Shown in pieces: positions 7,960 through 15,955 of a stretch of 24,824 nt of DNA. Made by a program: the position numbers and the translations under genes. Source of the DNA: Coprococcus sp. (lineage in GTDB: Bacteria > Bacillota > Clostridia > Lachnospirales > Lachnospiraceae); contig JAEDGW010000028.1 in assembly GCA_016297325.1 (NCBI GenBank), positions 1-24,824 of the forward strand, written 5' to 3'. The notes below the pieces were generated by a model. It was not told the DNA's origin, searched no databases, and saw nothing but the letters and a program-made list of their open reading frames with translations. The number at the start of each line of letters is the position of its first letter. Within the stretch, counting starts at the first letter, position 1.

Positions 7960-8013
7960 AAATGTGCAGGTTTTGTCGATAGATGCTTTGCTCTAAGACA
8001 GAACCTGTTTTTT
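7960..8013 (+). terminator. Terminator, left copy of the repeat flanking the AbiE module
   Basis: CAGGTTTTGTC (7967-7977) pairs with GACAGAACCTG (7997-8007), followed by a T-run to 8013. The same sequence pattern, beginning AAATGTGCAGG and ending GACAGAACCTG, recurs at 9684-9740. In this left copy the outer bases AAATGTG no longer have a partner on the 3' side. Confidence 0.85.
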
Positions 8014-8039
8014 AGTTGTATATATTCAGTAAAAAATAT

Positions 8040-8068
8040 TTGACAAATAAAATTATGAATGATATGCT
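8040..8068 (+). promoter_or_regulatory. Promoter of the AbiE operon
   Basis: TTGACA (8040-8045), a 17-base spacer and TATGCT (8063-8068). An 8-base palindrome AACATGTT (8083-8090) sits in the early leader and might be an antitoxin binding site, though AbiEi operators are usually longer inverted repeats. Confidence 0.65.
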
Positions 8069-8115
8069 AACGAAAAGTAATTAACATGTTTACAAAATGA
8101 AAGCTGGCGAAATTT

Positions 8116-8739
8116 ATGTTTATGGATTATATAGTTCAAAATTATAAAGATGGAGAGCCGATATTCCTTACTGATATTAGTATAGAAGGAATGTCAGAAG
8201 AAAATATCAGGTATCACTTAAAAAGACTTACTGATATTGGGAAAATATATAGATTTGAAGCAGGTGTGTACTATTTACCAAAAACAAATATCTTAGGGGA
8301 GAAGACAACTATTTCAGCAGAAACAGTGGCAATTAATAAGTATATTGTAAGACGGGGAAAGCAAGTGGGTTTTTATTCAGGATATACTTTTGCAAACAGA
8401 ATTGGTTTGTCTACACAGGTACCGATGGTGGAAGAGATAACGAGTAATTTTGCACCAGCACAGGTAAGAGAAGTTAATATTAAGAATAGAAAATTTATAA
8501 TTCGAAGACCAGTTACAGGAATAACGGAAGAGAATGTATATACATTGCAATTCCTGGATTGTTTAAAGGACATAGATAAGTCTGCTGAGGTTGATATGAA
8601 TGAGTGTGGACGGATTCTTACACAGTTTGCACAGAGCCATTCAATTACAAAAGCTCAGGTTGATATGTTAATAGGACATTACCCTATGAAAATTTATAAG
8701 GCTATTTATGAAACGGGGGTGAAGTATGTATCTGCATGA
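8116..8739 (+). CDS. Type IV TA antitoxin, AbiEi / DUF6088 family
   Basis: AbiEi proteins repress their own operon through an N-terminal winged helix and neutralise the AbiEii toxin. This 207-residue protein has the expected start: YIVQNYKDGEPIFLTDI, then a recognition-helix-like region SEENIRYHLKRLTDIGKIYRFEAGVYYLPK (about 29-57). The C-terminal part matches DUF6088, the AbiEi-like group in Firmicutes. No strong ribosome binding site precedes ATG 8116 or the alternative ATG 8122, so translation may be weak. Its last 14 bases overlap the toxin gene, the usual coupled arrangement. Base composition is clearly more AT-rich than the flanking housekeeping genes, suggesting transfer. Confidence 0.85.
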   Translation: MFMDYIVQNYKDGEPIFLTDISIEGMSEENIRYHLKRLTDIGKIYRFEAGVYYLPKTNILGEKTTISAETVAINKYIVRRGKQVGFYSGYTFANRIGLSTQVPMVEEITSNFAPAQVREVNIKNRKFIIRRPVTGITEENVYTLQFLDCLKDIDKSAEVDMNECGRILTQFAQSHSITKAQVDMLIGHYPMKIYKAIYETGVKYVSA

Positions 8740-9646
8740 TGACAGGGGATTGTTTGCGGAAACAATATATCAGGTGGAAGATTTTACCGGACGAGCTGCT
8801 GCGATAGTCGAAAAAGATTATTATGTTACATTGATTTTGCGATTCCTAGCACATAATTTGCCAAATATCGTCTTTAAAGGTGGTACATCTTTGTCCAAAG
8901 GCTATAGGGCGATAAATAGATTTTCTGAAGATATAGATATTACATTTGATGAACATATAGGACAGGCATGCAGAAAAAAACTCAAGAACAACTGTATAAA
9001 GGAAATTAGCGAAAAATTGAATATGCCGATAGCGAATTGGAATGAAACTCAAAGTGATAGAGATTACAATGCGTATTATTTTACATATAAATCAATATGT
9101 GGTTTGGATGAAAGAATATTGGATTCAGTAAAATTGGAAACAGCTCTTGGCTCATATGCCTTTCCGACAGAGACGATGAAGATAGGGAATTATATAGGCG
9201 AATTTCTGAAGTCGAAAGGACGGGGTGATTTAGAGAAAAGATTTTTCCTTGATGAATTTGATATGAAGCTGCAAACAATAGATAGGACATTTATAGACAA
9301 AATATTTGCGCTTTGTGATTACTATTTGCAAAGAAAATCAAAAAGATATTCAAGACATTTATATGATATATATAAGTTATCAGATAAGATAAATTTTAAT
9401 GAACAATTTGAAATGCTTTTTCGGGATGTTCGGCTACATAGAAAAATGATGGCCATATGTCCTTCTGCAAAAGATGGAGTGAATTTACCTGAAGTGATTA
9501 GAGGTTTTTGTCAGGATGATTTTTACAGGGAAGATTATAAAATGATTACAAGTTATTTTTCGGATGATCATGTTAAGTATGATGATTGCATAGAAAAGAT
9601 GATGGAAATAGCAACTATTATTGAAGAGTATAATGATTATATCTGA
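8726..9646 (+). CDS. Type IV TA toxin, AbiEii nucleotidyltransferase
   Basis: The 306-residue protein has the DNA-polymerase-beta-like nucleotidyltransferase signature KGGTSLSKGY (residues 51-60) followed by RFSEDIDITFD with the metal-binding Asp69 and Asp71, the textbook AbiEii/MenT active site. Toxins of this family stall growth by transferring nucleotides, in the best-studied cases onto tRNA 3' ends, and can act as abortive phage defence. The length is close to the family norm and the frame is complete, so the toxin is probably active. It starts inside the antitoxin gene with GGGGGTGA upstream as ribosome binding site. The stop is followed by the right flanking repeat. Confidence 0.92.
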   Translation: MYLHDDRGLFAETIYQVEDFTGRAAAIVEKDYYVTLILRFLAHNLPNIVFKGGTSLSKGYRAINRFSEDIDITFDEHIGQACRKKLKNNCIKEISEKLNMPIANWNETQSDRDYNAYYFTYKSICGLDERILDSVKLETALGSYAFPTETMKIGNYIGEFLKSKGRGDLEKRFFLDEFDMKLQTIDRTFIDKIFALCDYYLQRKSKRYSRHLYDIYKLSDKINFNEQFEMLFRDVRLHRKMMAICPSAKDGVNLPEVIRGFCQDDFYREDYKMITSYFSDDHVKYDDCIEKMMEIATIIEEYNDYI

Positions 9647-9683
9647 TAGAAGCTAAATGTGTGATAATAGAATAGTTAAAATA

Positions 9684-9740
9684 AAATGTGCAGGCTCTGT
9701 TGATCGATGTATTGAATCAGGTGACAGAACCTGCACATTT
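9684..9740. terminator. Bidirectional terminator, right copy of the repeat flanking the AbiE module
   Basis: AAATGTGCAGG (9684-9694) pairs perfectly with CCTGCACATTT (9730-9740), with five more pairs inside (TCTGT with ACAGA). It lies between convergent toxin (+) and aroA (-) genes. It is the better preserved relative of the repeat at 7960-8007: both have the same 11-base left end and GACAGAACCTG at the right. Confidence 0.75.
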
Positions 9741-9761
9741 ATTAATAAATGATATATATCT

Positions 9762-11039
9762 TTAACGTTCCAACCCAGCCAGATCATCATAAAATCCCGG
9801 ATATGAGATGTTCACACACTCGGCACCGGTGATCTCGGTGTCGCCATCAGCGTTGAGTCCGGCGATGGCAAAACTCATGGCGATCCTGTGGTCTAAGTGG
9901 CTGTCGATCACAGCTCCGTGGAGTGGCTTTCCGCCCCGGATGATCATTCCGTCATCGGTTGCGGTTATGTCAGCGCCCATGGATGAGAGGGCGTTTACCA
10001 TGACATCTATTCTGTTGGATTCCTTGACCTTCAGCTCCTGGGCATCCCTGATGATCGTCTCACCATCTGCAAAGCAGGCGAGTACTGCGATTGCAGGGAT
10101 CTCGTCAATGAGCTTTGGTATGATGGAACCTTCAATGACACATCCCTTAAGGCTCGATGTTCTGACGGTGATATCCGCAGTTGGCTCACCGCATCCGCTC
10201 ACCACGTTGGAGTATTCCATATCGCCGCCCATGGCCTTGATGACTTCAAGTATTCCGTCCCTGGTAGGGTTGATTCCAACATTCTTGATGGTGATGCATG
10301 AGTTCGGAGTGATAAGTCCTGCAACCAGAAAATATGCTGCGGATGATATGTCGCCAGGTACAAGGATCTTCTGCCCCATAAGCTTATCCACAGGTCTTAC
10401 AGTAGCTGTAGTTCCCTCAGTTCTTATATCGCCTCCGAATGACTCAAGCATGAATTCGGTGTGGTTTCTAGACACATATGGCTCGGTGACACTTGTCTCC
10501 CCATCGGCATAGAGACCGGCTAAGAGAACACAGGACTTTACCTGGGCTGATGCGACAGGTGAGTTGTAGTGTATTCCATGGAGCGGTTTTCCATTTATAA
10601 GGAGTGGAGCACAGTCATTTCCAAGCTCCGATGTGATGTCGGCGCCCATCATTGAGAGAGGAGTCATGATCCTTTTCATAGGCCTCTTGCAGATGGATGC
10701 ATCTCCTATGAGTCTGCTTGCAAATGGCTGGGCAGCCAGTATACCCGATATAAGTCTCGTAGTTGTACCGCTGTTGCCAACATCCAGGGTGTCAGCAGGC
10801 TTTGTCAGTCCGTGCAGTCCCTTTCCGTGTACAGTTACAACGTCTCCGTCATAATCGATATCTATCCCCATCTGTCTGAAACAGTTCATCGATGAAATGC
10901 AGTCGGCACCATTTAAGAAGCCGTGCACTTCGGTTGTTCCCTCTGATATTGAACCGAACATGATGGAACGGTGGGAGATTGATTTGTCCCCTGGTATTGT
11001 TATCTCTCCGTTAAGTGATTTTACTCTGTTGATCTTCAT
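9762..11039 (-). CDS. aroA: 3-phosphoshikimate 1-carboxyvinyltransferase (EPSP synthase)
   Basis: AroA joins phosphoenolpyruvate to shikimate-3-phosphate in the sixth shikimate pathway step. The 425-residue protein is full length. I see PGDKSISHR (16-24, substrate Lys and Arg), the PEP-loop LDVGNSGTTTRL (85-96), KRPMKR (118-123), SAQVKS (164-169), the catalytic DEIP (312-315), KVKESNR (337-343) and LDHRIAMS (382-389). The NSGTT form of the PEP loop differs from the NAGT form of enteric, glyphosate-sensitive enzymes; whether it alters glyphosate response cannot be judged here. The gene follows tyrA on the same strand, with a hairpin in the 73-base gap, so it may be partly independent. Confidence 0.97.
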   Translation of the reverse strand: MKINRVKSLNGEITIPGDKSISHRSIMFGSISEGTTEVHGFLNGADCISSMNCFRQMGIDIDYDGDVVTVHGKGLHGLTKPADTLDVGNSGTTTRLISGILAAQPFASRLIGDASICKRPMKRIMTPLSMMGADITSELGNDCAPLLINGKPLHGIHYNSPVASAQVKSCVLLAGLYADGETSVTEPYVSRNHTEFMLESFGGDIRTEGTTATVRPVDKLMGQKILVPGDISSAAYFLVAGLITPNSCITIKNVGINPTRDGILEVIKAMGGDMEYSNVVSGCGEPTADITVRTSSLKGCVIEGSIIPKLIDEIPAIAVLACFADGETIIRDAQELKVKESNRIDVMVNALSSMGADITATDDGMIIRGGKPLHGAVIDSHLDHRIAMSFAIAGLNADGDTEITGAECVNISYPGFYDDLAGLER

Positions 11040-11077
11040 AAATTCTCAGTATTCCTTTATTCTCGTGTAATGTGTTG

Positions 11078-11113
11078 GGTAAAAAAGGCAGTAAAACTAT
11101 AACTGCTTTTACC
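11078..11113 (-). terminator. Terminator or attenuator between tyrA and aroA
   Basis: On the minus strand GGTAAAAGCAGT pairs with ACTGC, then a stretch of T and TTTTACC, forming a stem just after the tyrA stop with a U-rich 3' side. The GCAGT/ACTGC core is only 5 bp, so it may let part of the transcripts through to aroA. Confidence 0.45.
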
Positions 11114-12207
11114 TAACGGTTATAGATCCTGTAGCCGGAAGCCTTAAGTACATCCTGCGCATTCCTTCTTGCATCGGCATCGTAGAATGAAAGTCTGAGC
11201 ACACCCTCCTCGTCCTCACGGTTGTGTGAGACTCCGATGTTCTTGAGACTTATCTGTGCCTCTGCGATAAGCGAAGTTACCTTAGCAATAGCGCCAGCCT
11301 CGTCAGGTATATCCACGAACAGCTCATGGTGCATTCTGATGACACCGCTGCTGTTGTTCGGGATGGAATCCCTGTAGTCCCTGGCAGATGCAAAAAATGC
11401 ATTTATGCCAGCCGCATCACGCTGTTTTATATGATAAATCATTTTGTCTATAAGCTCAACATATTCCTGAAGACCGTTTACAATATTATCCGGATTAGCG
11501 AGGAGTATGTGTTCCCATACCACCGGATTTGACGACGCAATTCGGGTGATATCTTTAAAACCGCCGGCTGCCAGGGATTTGAATATATTGTCCGGGCTGT
11601 CTGCATTTGCGACAAGGTTGACCAGTGACGCAGCGATGACATGAGGAACATGACTTATATATGAAGTTATCCTGTCGTGCTCCACAGGTGAATAGGTGAT
11701 TGGTATGGCACCCAGGTCGCCGATAAATGTGGAGAATTCATCTGTTTTGCCTGGCAGTACACCATCTGCGGGAGTTATGAAATAATATGCATTCTCTATG
11801 AGTCTGTCTGTGGCCGCTTCGTATCCGGATCTCTCTGAACCGACCATAGGATGACCGCCGACAAAATATCTGGACAGCCCAAGTTCCTGCACGGCTTCGT
11901 ATATGTCGAGTTTCACGCTTCCAACATCGGTGAGTATTGTGTCATCGGTGAGGTACGGCTTTATCTGCCTGAGGTATTCTATATTGTAGTGAACAGGAGC
12001 ACAGAGAAAGATATAGCTACATCCGGCTATGGTCTGTATGTCAGCTGTGTATTCTGTCAGAGTACCGTCGGCCACAGCTTCTTTCAGTGTGTCTAAGTTG
12101 TTGTCAAATCCTATGATCCTATAGTCTGGGAAGATGCGGTGGATGGATTTGGCAATAGATCCTCCGATAAGTCCCAGTCCGATAAATCCTATTGAAAAAT
12201 CTTTCAT
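11113..12207 (-). CDS. tyrA: Prephenate dehydrogenase with C-terminal ACT domain
   Basis: TyrA oxidises and decarboxylates prephenate to 4-hydroxyphenylpyruvate on the way to tyrosine. From ATG 12207 the protein has 364 residues: an NAD-binding GLGLIGGS (10-17), the family DVGSVKLD (94-101) and GGHPMVGSERSG (117-128) with the catalytic His119, and an ACT domain from about 292 (HELFVDIPDEAGAIAKV) for tyrosine feedback. The frame is open further back to 12318, but the real start must be 12207 because AGGAG (12216-12220 on the complement) is 8 bases before it and the Rossmann fold begins there. A promoter and a pseudoknot-capable leader lie upstream. Confidence 0.96.
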   Translation of the reverse strand: MKDFSIGFIGLGLIGGSIAKSIHRIFPDYRIIGFDNNLDTLKEAVADGTLTEYTADIQTIAGCSYIFLCAPVHYNIEYLRQIKPYLTDDTILTDVGSVKLDIYEAVQELGLSRYFVGGHPMVGSERSGYEAATDRLIENAYYFITPADGVLPGKTDEFSTFIGDLGAIPITYSPVEHDRITSYISHVPHVIAASLVNLVANADSPDNIFKSLAAGGFKDITRIASSNPVVWEHILLANPDNIVNGLQEYVELIDKMIYHIKQRDAAGINAFFASARDYRDSIPNNSSGVIRMHHELFVDIPDEAGAIAKVTSLIAEAQISLKNIGVSHNREDEEGVLRLSFYDADARRNAQDVLKASGYRIYNR

Positions 12208-12229
12208 TGAGTATTCTCCTTTTATGATC

Positions 12230-12276
12230 TGCGTCAGAACACTTGGTTTAGCAGTTTGACGCATGAAAGTGCTAAA
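12230..12276 (-). promoter_or_regulatory. H-type pseudoknot candidate in the tyrA leader
   Basis: On the minus strand TTTAGCA (12276-12270) pairs with TGCTAAA (12253-12247), and TGCGTCA (12263-12257), which lies in that loop, pairs with TGACGCA (12236-12230) downstream. Both stems are 7 bp with no mismatch; the loops are 6, 3 and 10 bases. The last stem ends 9 bases before the tyrA AGGAG. CACTT and AAGTG in the loops offer a competing pairing. The layout is like a translation-controlling riboswitch, but I recognise no known class. DNA-level operator dyads are the alternative. Confidence 0.5.
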
Positions 12277-12289
12277 GTATCTAATGGCG

Positions 12290-12318
12290 ATTATACAGCC
12301 TTTTGGATAACTAGACAA
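12290..12318 (-). promoter_or_regulatory. tyrA promoter
   Basis: On the minus strand TTGTCT (12318-12313), a 17-base spacer and a perfect TATAAT (12295-12290). Transcription should start near 12283, giving a leader of about 76 bases that includes the whole pseudoknot candidate. Confidence 0.75.
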
Positions 12319-12387
12319 GTATATATTGAGGTAAAATGCGTAAAGTATGTAATATCTTTAAAATAATGTCCGGACAGGTGCAGTTTG

Positions 12388-12396
12388 TGCTACAAT
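12388..12396 (+). promoter_or_regulatory. Possible extended -10 promoter for the M18 aminopeptidase
   Basis: TGC directly followed by TACAAT (12391-12396) forms an extended -10; no convincing -35 lies at 17 bases. The ribosome binding site AAGGAGG follows at 12412-12418. Confidence 0.4.
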
Positions 12397-12426
12397 CATG
12401 TTCATAGATGTAAGGAGGATTTTGAT

Positions 12427-13701
12427 ATGATGAATACACTTTGCAGGCTTTTAGATAAAGGCGTCACGCAGTTTCATGTTGTAAATGAATGTGAAGATAT
12501 ATTGCAGGCTCATGATTATAGAACTCTGGATATGGGAGAGGTATGGAATCTGACAGCGGGCGGCAGATATTACGTAAAACCATATCCTTCTATGCTTGTA
12601 GCATTTGAGGTAGGGGATGTGCCGGAATACAGCAGGATGAACATCGGTCTTGCGCACACAGATTTTCCTATGTTAAAGATAAAGACCAGGCCTGATATGA
12701 ACCGGTCTGGATATCTGACTCTGAATGTGGAGCCGTATGGAGGACTTTTGAAGGAGACGTGGTTTGACAGGCCTCTCGGTATAGCGGGTAAGGTGATGGC
12801 ACAGACGACGGATCCGTTCAGGCCAAAGATGTATCTGTATGACTCAGAAAGTGCCATGTGTATTATCCCGAGCCTTGCGCCACATCTGAAAAAAGAGATG
12901 TCAGGTGAGAAGATGAATGTGCAGAAGGAGCTCATCCCTGTGTACAGTCTGAACGGGAACAATGTAAAGAAGGGTGATATATTGAAGTGCGTGGCTGATG
13001 ATCTTGGACTTCTTCAGGATGATATATTGGACTATGATCTGTATTTGTATAACATGGACAGCATGGAGGTTGTAGGCGTGGACAAGGATATGATCGCCTC
13101 GCCGAGACTGGATAATGTTACCTCAGTTGCAGCACTTGTGGATACCATGTGCAGGCCGGAGATCGGCAACTGCATAAATGTAATATCTTTGTTTGACAAT
13201 GAGGAGATAGGCAGCAGATCAAAACAGGGAGCTGATTCAGTTCTTCTTGCGGATATAGTAAGGAGAATCCTCAAGGGGCTTGACATGGATGAGAATGAGC
13301 AGATGCGGATCATGCGCGATGCATTTATGCTGTCACTTGATGTGGCACATGCAACCCACCCTAACTATGCGGAGAAGAGTGATCCTACAAATGAGATAAT
13401 CATGGGAAGAGGTGTTGCACTGAAATCAAGTGCAAGTCAGAGGTATGTGTCCGACAGCGCAGCGTCAGCGGTCATCATGGCTCTTGCAAGAAAATATGAC
13501 ATAAAGGTTCAGCGCCAGGTGAACAGATCAGGCATGGCTGGCGGGCAGACACTCGGTCCGATAGCTTCCTCTTATCTGCCGGTGAAGGCGGTCGATATGG
13601 GAATGCCAATACTTGCCATGCATTCTGCGATGGAGCTTGGAAGTGCTGAGGATTATATGCAGCTTAAGAAGGTATGTGGTGCAGTATTTGGACTTGAGTA
13701 G
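12427..13701 (+). CDS. M18 family aminopeptidase
   Basis: M18 enzymes are cytosolic dodecameric zinc aminopeptidases that prefer acidic or neutral N-terminal residues (DNPEP/ApeB type). The protein of 424 residues (normal length) has the metal and catalytic motifs in order: AHTDFP (about 76-81), PRLDNVTS with the bridging Asp, LFDNEEIGSRS with the Glu-Glu pair, LDVAHATHPNY, and the C-terminal LAMHSAMELGS carrying the last His ligand. ATG 12427 is selected by AAGGAGG (12412-12418, 8-base spacer); the frame is open to 12385 but without support. It is divergent from tyrA and followed 67 bases later by the amidase gene. Confidence 0.95.
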   Translation: MMNTLCRLLDKGVTQFHVVNECEDILQAHDYRTLDMGEVWNLTAGGRYYVKPYPSMLVAFEVGDVPEYSRMNIGLAHTDFPMLKIKTRPDMNRSGYLTLNVEPYGGLLKETWFDRPLGIAGKVMAQTTDPFRPKMYLYDSESAMCIIPSLAPHLKKEMSGEKMNVQKELIPVYSLNGNNVKKGDILKCVADDLGLLQDDILDYDLYLYNMDSMEVVGVDKDMIASPRLDNVTSVAALVDTMCRPEIGNCINVISLFDNEEIGSRSKQGADSVLLADIVRRILKGLDMDENEQMRIMRDAFMLSLDVAHATHPNYAEKSDPTNEIIMGRGVALKSSASQRYVSDSAASAVIMALARKYDIKVQRQVNRSGMAGGQTLGPIASSYLPVKAVDMGMPILAMHSAMELGSAEDYMQLKKVCGAVFGLE

Positions 13702-13768
13702 TTATTACGATTATGTTACAATAAGATGATGTATTGTTAAATTCAATATTCATTAACGGAGGATACTC

Positions 13769-14884
13769 ATGAAGAAGAATTATTTAAAATATGCAGCACT
13801 TTGTCTTGGACTTGCATCCATGCTTGCATTTGCGGGATGTGGCAGCAAGGAGAGTGCAACCACAGAGAAGCAGACAGAGACGGAGGCGACCACAGAGGTT
13901 ACAACCGCAGCGACTACTGAGGCAACCACGGAGGCACAGCCGGAGAAGGACAAGGATGGATTTACGATCTGTAAGGATAAGGTAAAGACTCTTGATTATG
14001 TGAATATAAGAACCACACCATCTACAGATGGAGATGTATATCAGGAAGCTGCGAATGATGTGGAATTCGACAGAGTCGGATATAACGATGAGTGGAGCAA
14101 GGTTTCCATAGATGGCGGAGAGTATTATATATATTCAGAACTTCTGGAGGTTGTTGGCGGTGACAGCACTGATACGAGTACAGAGGCGACAACCGAAGAC
14201 TCATCGGATGCGACAACAGAGAACACGGTTTCATCGAATATAGGTGAGGGCAAGACGGTTGTTATAGATGCAGGACATCAGAAGACCGCTAACGAAGAGA
14301 AAGAGCCTATAGGACCTGCTGCAACGGAGACAAAGGTCAAGGCTACGACAGGTAACACCGGTGTTTCAACCGGTATTGCCGAGTACGAACTGAATCTTCA
14401 GATCGCCCAGAAGCTTGAGACTGAACTCACAGCCAGAGGATATACCGTGAAGATGATAAGAACCAGCAATGATGTGGACATAAGTAATGCTACAAGAGCT
14501 GAGTATGCGAACAATCTGAATGCGGATGCAGTCATCAAGATCCATACGAATGGATCTACAGACAACACTGCAACAGGTGTCATGACGGTATGTCAGACGG
14601 CGTCAAACCCATACAATTCATCCATTTATGATAAGTGTAAGAGCCTTGCAACAGATGTTCTGCAGGGGCTGATCGCATCTACCGGTGCAAAGAGTGATGG
14701 TATCTGGGAGACAGATGCGATGAGCGGAATCAATTGGAGTACAGTTCCTGTGACTATAGTTGAGGTTGGTTATATGACAACGGCATCTGAGGAAGCGCTT
14801 CTTGTGACTGACGATTATCAGAGCAAGATCGCCAAGGGAATAGCTGATGGCGTTGACACTTATGTGACAGAGACATCAAAATAG
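13769..14884 (+). CDS. Lipoprotein N-acetylmuramoyl-L-alanine amidase with SH3 domain
   Basis: Amidase_3 enzymes cut the bond between muramic acid and the stem peptide. The 371-residue protein has a signal peptide with lipobox FAGC (Cys24), a Thr/Glu-rich linker (29-60), an SH3b-like domain (about 62-128, with YVNIRTTPS), a second Thr/Ser/Asp-rich linker, and the amidase (163-371). Catalytic features are VIDAGHQ (His170), the EYELN segment (Glu205/207), IHTNG (His259) and VEVGYM (Glu332), so the zinc site is complete. It should act on the wall from the outer membrane face. GGAGG lies 8 bases before the start. A strong bidirectional terminator follows. Confidence 0.92.
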   Translation: MKKNYLKYAALCLGLASMLAFAGCGSKESATTEKQTETEATTEVTTAATTEATTEAQPEKDKDGFTICKDKVKTLDYVNIRTTPSTDGDVYQEAANDVEFDRVGYNDEWSKVSIDGGEYYIYSELLEVVGGDSTDTSTEATTEDSSDATTENTVSSNIGEGKTVVIDAGHQKTANEEKEPIGPAATETKVKATTGNTGVSTGIAEYELNLQIAQKLETELTARGYTVKMIRTSNDVDISNATRAEYANNLNADAVIKIHTNGSTDNTATGVMTVCQTASNPYNSSIYDKCKSLATDVLQGLIASTGAKSDGIWETDAMSGINWSTVPVTIVEVGYMTTASEEALLVTDDYQSKIAKGIADGVDTYVTETSK

Positions 14885-14899
14885 ATGATTACAGAATAG

Positions 14900-14953
14900 A
14901 ACAAAGGACAATATATAATACCTGATAAGGTCTGTTATATATTGTCCTTTGTT
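14900..14953. terminator. Bidirectional terminator between convergent genes
   Basis: AACAAAGGACAATATATAA (14900-14918) pairs over 19 bases without mismatch with 14935-14953, across a 16-base loop. It serves the amidase on plus and the pseudouridine synthase on minus. Confidence 0.9.
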
Positions 14954-14981
14954 TTGCATAAGGTTATTGGATCGTATATAT

Positions 14982-15701
14982 TTATTTCGTGTTTTTGAGG
15001 GATGAGACCTCTTCATCAGTGAGCTTTCTGTAGGTTCCCACAGGAATATCGCTTCCGATATGAAGACTTCCCATGGATATGCGTCTAAGAAATGTCACAG
15101 ACATTCCTACAGCCTGGAACATTCTTTTTACCTGATGGAAACGCCCCTCTGTGATCGTGAGTTCGATCTGTGAACGGCAATTATGTTCATCGGCTGCCAA
15201 TATATTTAATTTGGCGGGGAGAGTCAGCGTGTCATCACCGATATCAACTCCCTGCGCAAATTTGTCCGCTATATCGCCGGTTACATACCCGTCTATCTCG
15301 GCATAGTAAGTTTTAGGGATATGATGCGCTGGTGACAGAAGATGGTGGGAGAGCTGACCGTCGTTTGTTATCAGAAGAAGTCCCTCTGTATCTATATCGA
15401 GCCGCCCTACCGGGAAAAGATCTTTTGTGCTTTCTCCATTTAACAGATCAAGGACTGTCTGGTGCACATTGTCCCTTGTGGCACTTACACAGCCTGCCGG
15501 TTTGTTCAAAAGAAAATATCTGTATCTGCTATATTCGAGTATTTTGTTGTTGTATGCTATTGTATCTTTGTCTTCATCAATCTTGATATCGGCTGTTTTG
15601 GCGGTAATGCCGTTGACACTTACAGTGCCTTTTCGCACATATTGTTTGACCTGGCTTCTGCTGCCGATACCCATCTCTACAAGAAATTTATCTAGTCTCA
15701 T
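14982..15701 (-). CDS. Pseudouridine synthase, RsuA/RluB/RluF family
   Basis: The 239-residue protein has an N-terminal S4 RNA-binding domain (MRLDKFLVEMGIGSRSQVK, 1-60) and the catalytic core with FLLNKPAGCVSA (63-74) and PVGRLDIDTEGLLL (97-110), where Asp102 is the catalytic residue. Enzymes of this family convert uridine to pseudouridine in 16S or 23S rRNA. The length matches RsuA (16S position 516 in E. coli) more closely than RluB, but the target cannot be fixed by reading. AAAGGAGAACACTT precedes the ATG. It is convergent with the amidase gene, and shares an intergenic region with the divergent SH3 protein gene. Confidence 0.93.
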   Translation of the reverse strand: MRLDKFLVEMGIGSRSQVKQYVRKGTVSVNGITAKTADIKIDEDKDTIAYNNKILEYSRYRYFLLNKPAGCVSATRDNVHQTVLDLLNGESTKDLFPVGRLDIDTEGLLLITNDGQLSHHLLSPAHHIPKTYYAEIDGYVTGDIADKFAQGVDIGDDTLTLPAKLNILAADEHNCRSQIELTITEGRFHQVKRMFQAVGMSVTFLRRISMGSLHIGSDIPVGTYRKLTDEEVSSLKNTK

Positions 15702-15773
15702 AAGTGTTCTCCTTTAATGATCATGATACCATAACCCTAAAAAAAATAGAATATATAAGCTGATATAACAAAA

Positions 15774-15813
15774 TGTTACAAAACACAATATGTCGTTACA
15801 ACCTATTGTAAAA
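15774..15813. promoter_or_regulatory. Group of TTACA-type repeats in the rsuA-type / SH3 intergenic region
   Basis: TGTTACAA (15774), CGTTACAA (about 20 bases later) and TTGTAAAA lie within 40 bases, and TGTAACAA (15890) and TTTGTAAAG (15908) follow beyond the promoter. The approximate two-turn spacing of the first pair suggests a regulator site, but AT-rich sequence gives such words by chance. Confidence 0.25.
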
Positions 15814-15849
15814 AACCACTAGAAATTGATGATTTTTTGTCATATTCAG

Positions 15850-15878
15850 TTGACACATTGATGCATGTAGTGTATTAT
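15850..15878 (+). promoter_or_regulatory. Strong promoter of the SH3-domain protein gene
   Basis: A perfect TTGACA (15850-15855), exactly 17 bases, then TATTAT (15873-15878). The predicted leader is about 70 bases. Confidence 0.85.
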
Positions 15879-15955
15879 ATTTAACAGAAATGTAACAAAT
15901 GAATCGACTTTGTAAAGAAAAAATTACGAATTAAAGATAAAGAAGAGGAACGAAA

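Noticed and set aside
8097..8147. A 16-codon ORF (MKAGEIYVYG) overlapping the AbiEi start in another frame
   Set aside because: It has no ribosome binding site and no recognisable similarity, so it is probably accidental.
9808..10854. Long open frames on the plus strand opposite aroA
   Set aside because: They are antisense shadows of a well-supported gene, rich in Ser/Pro/Met, with no start signals.
12230..12276. A SAM-II riboswitch, because of the GCTAAA word and the pseudoknot layout
   Set aside because: In SAM-II the GCTAAA lies at the 3' end next to the ribosome binding site; here it is the second strand of the first stem, and the other conserved bases are missing.
15774..15813. WalR boxes upstream of the SH3 protein gene
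   Set aside because: The TGTTAC-like words are not spaced as two hexamers with a 5-base gap (the distances are about 20 and 13), so the WalR pattern does not fit.
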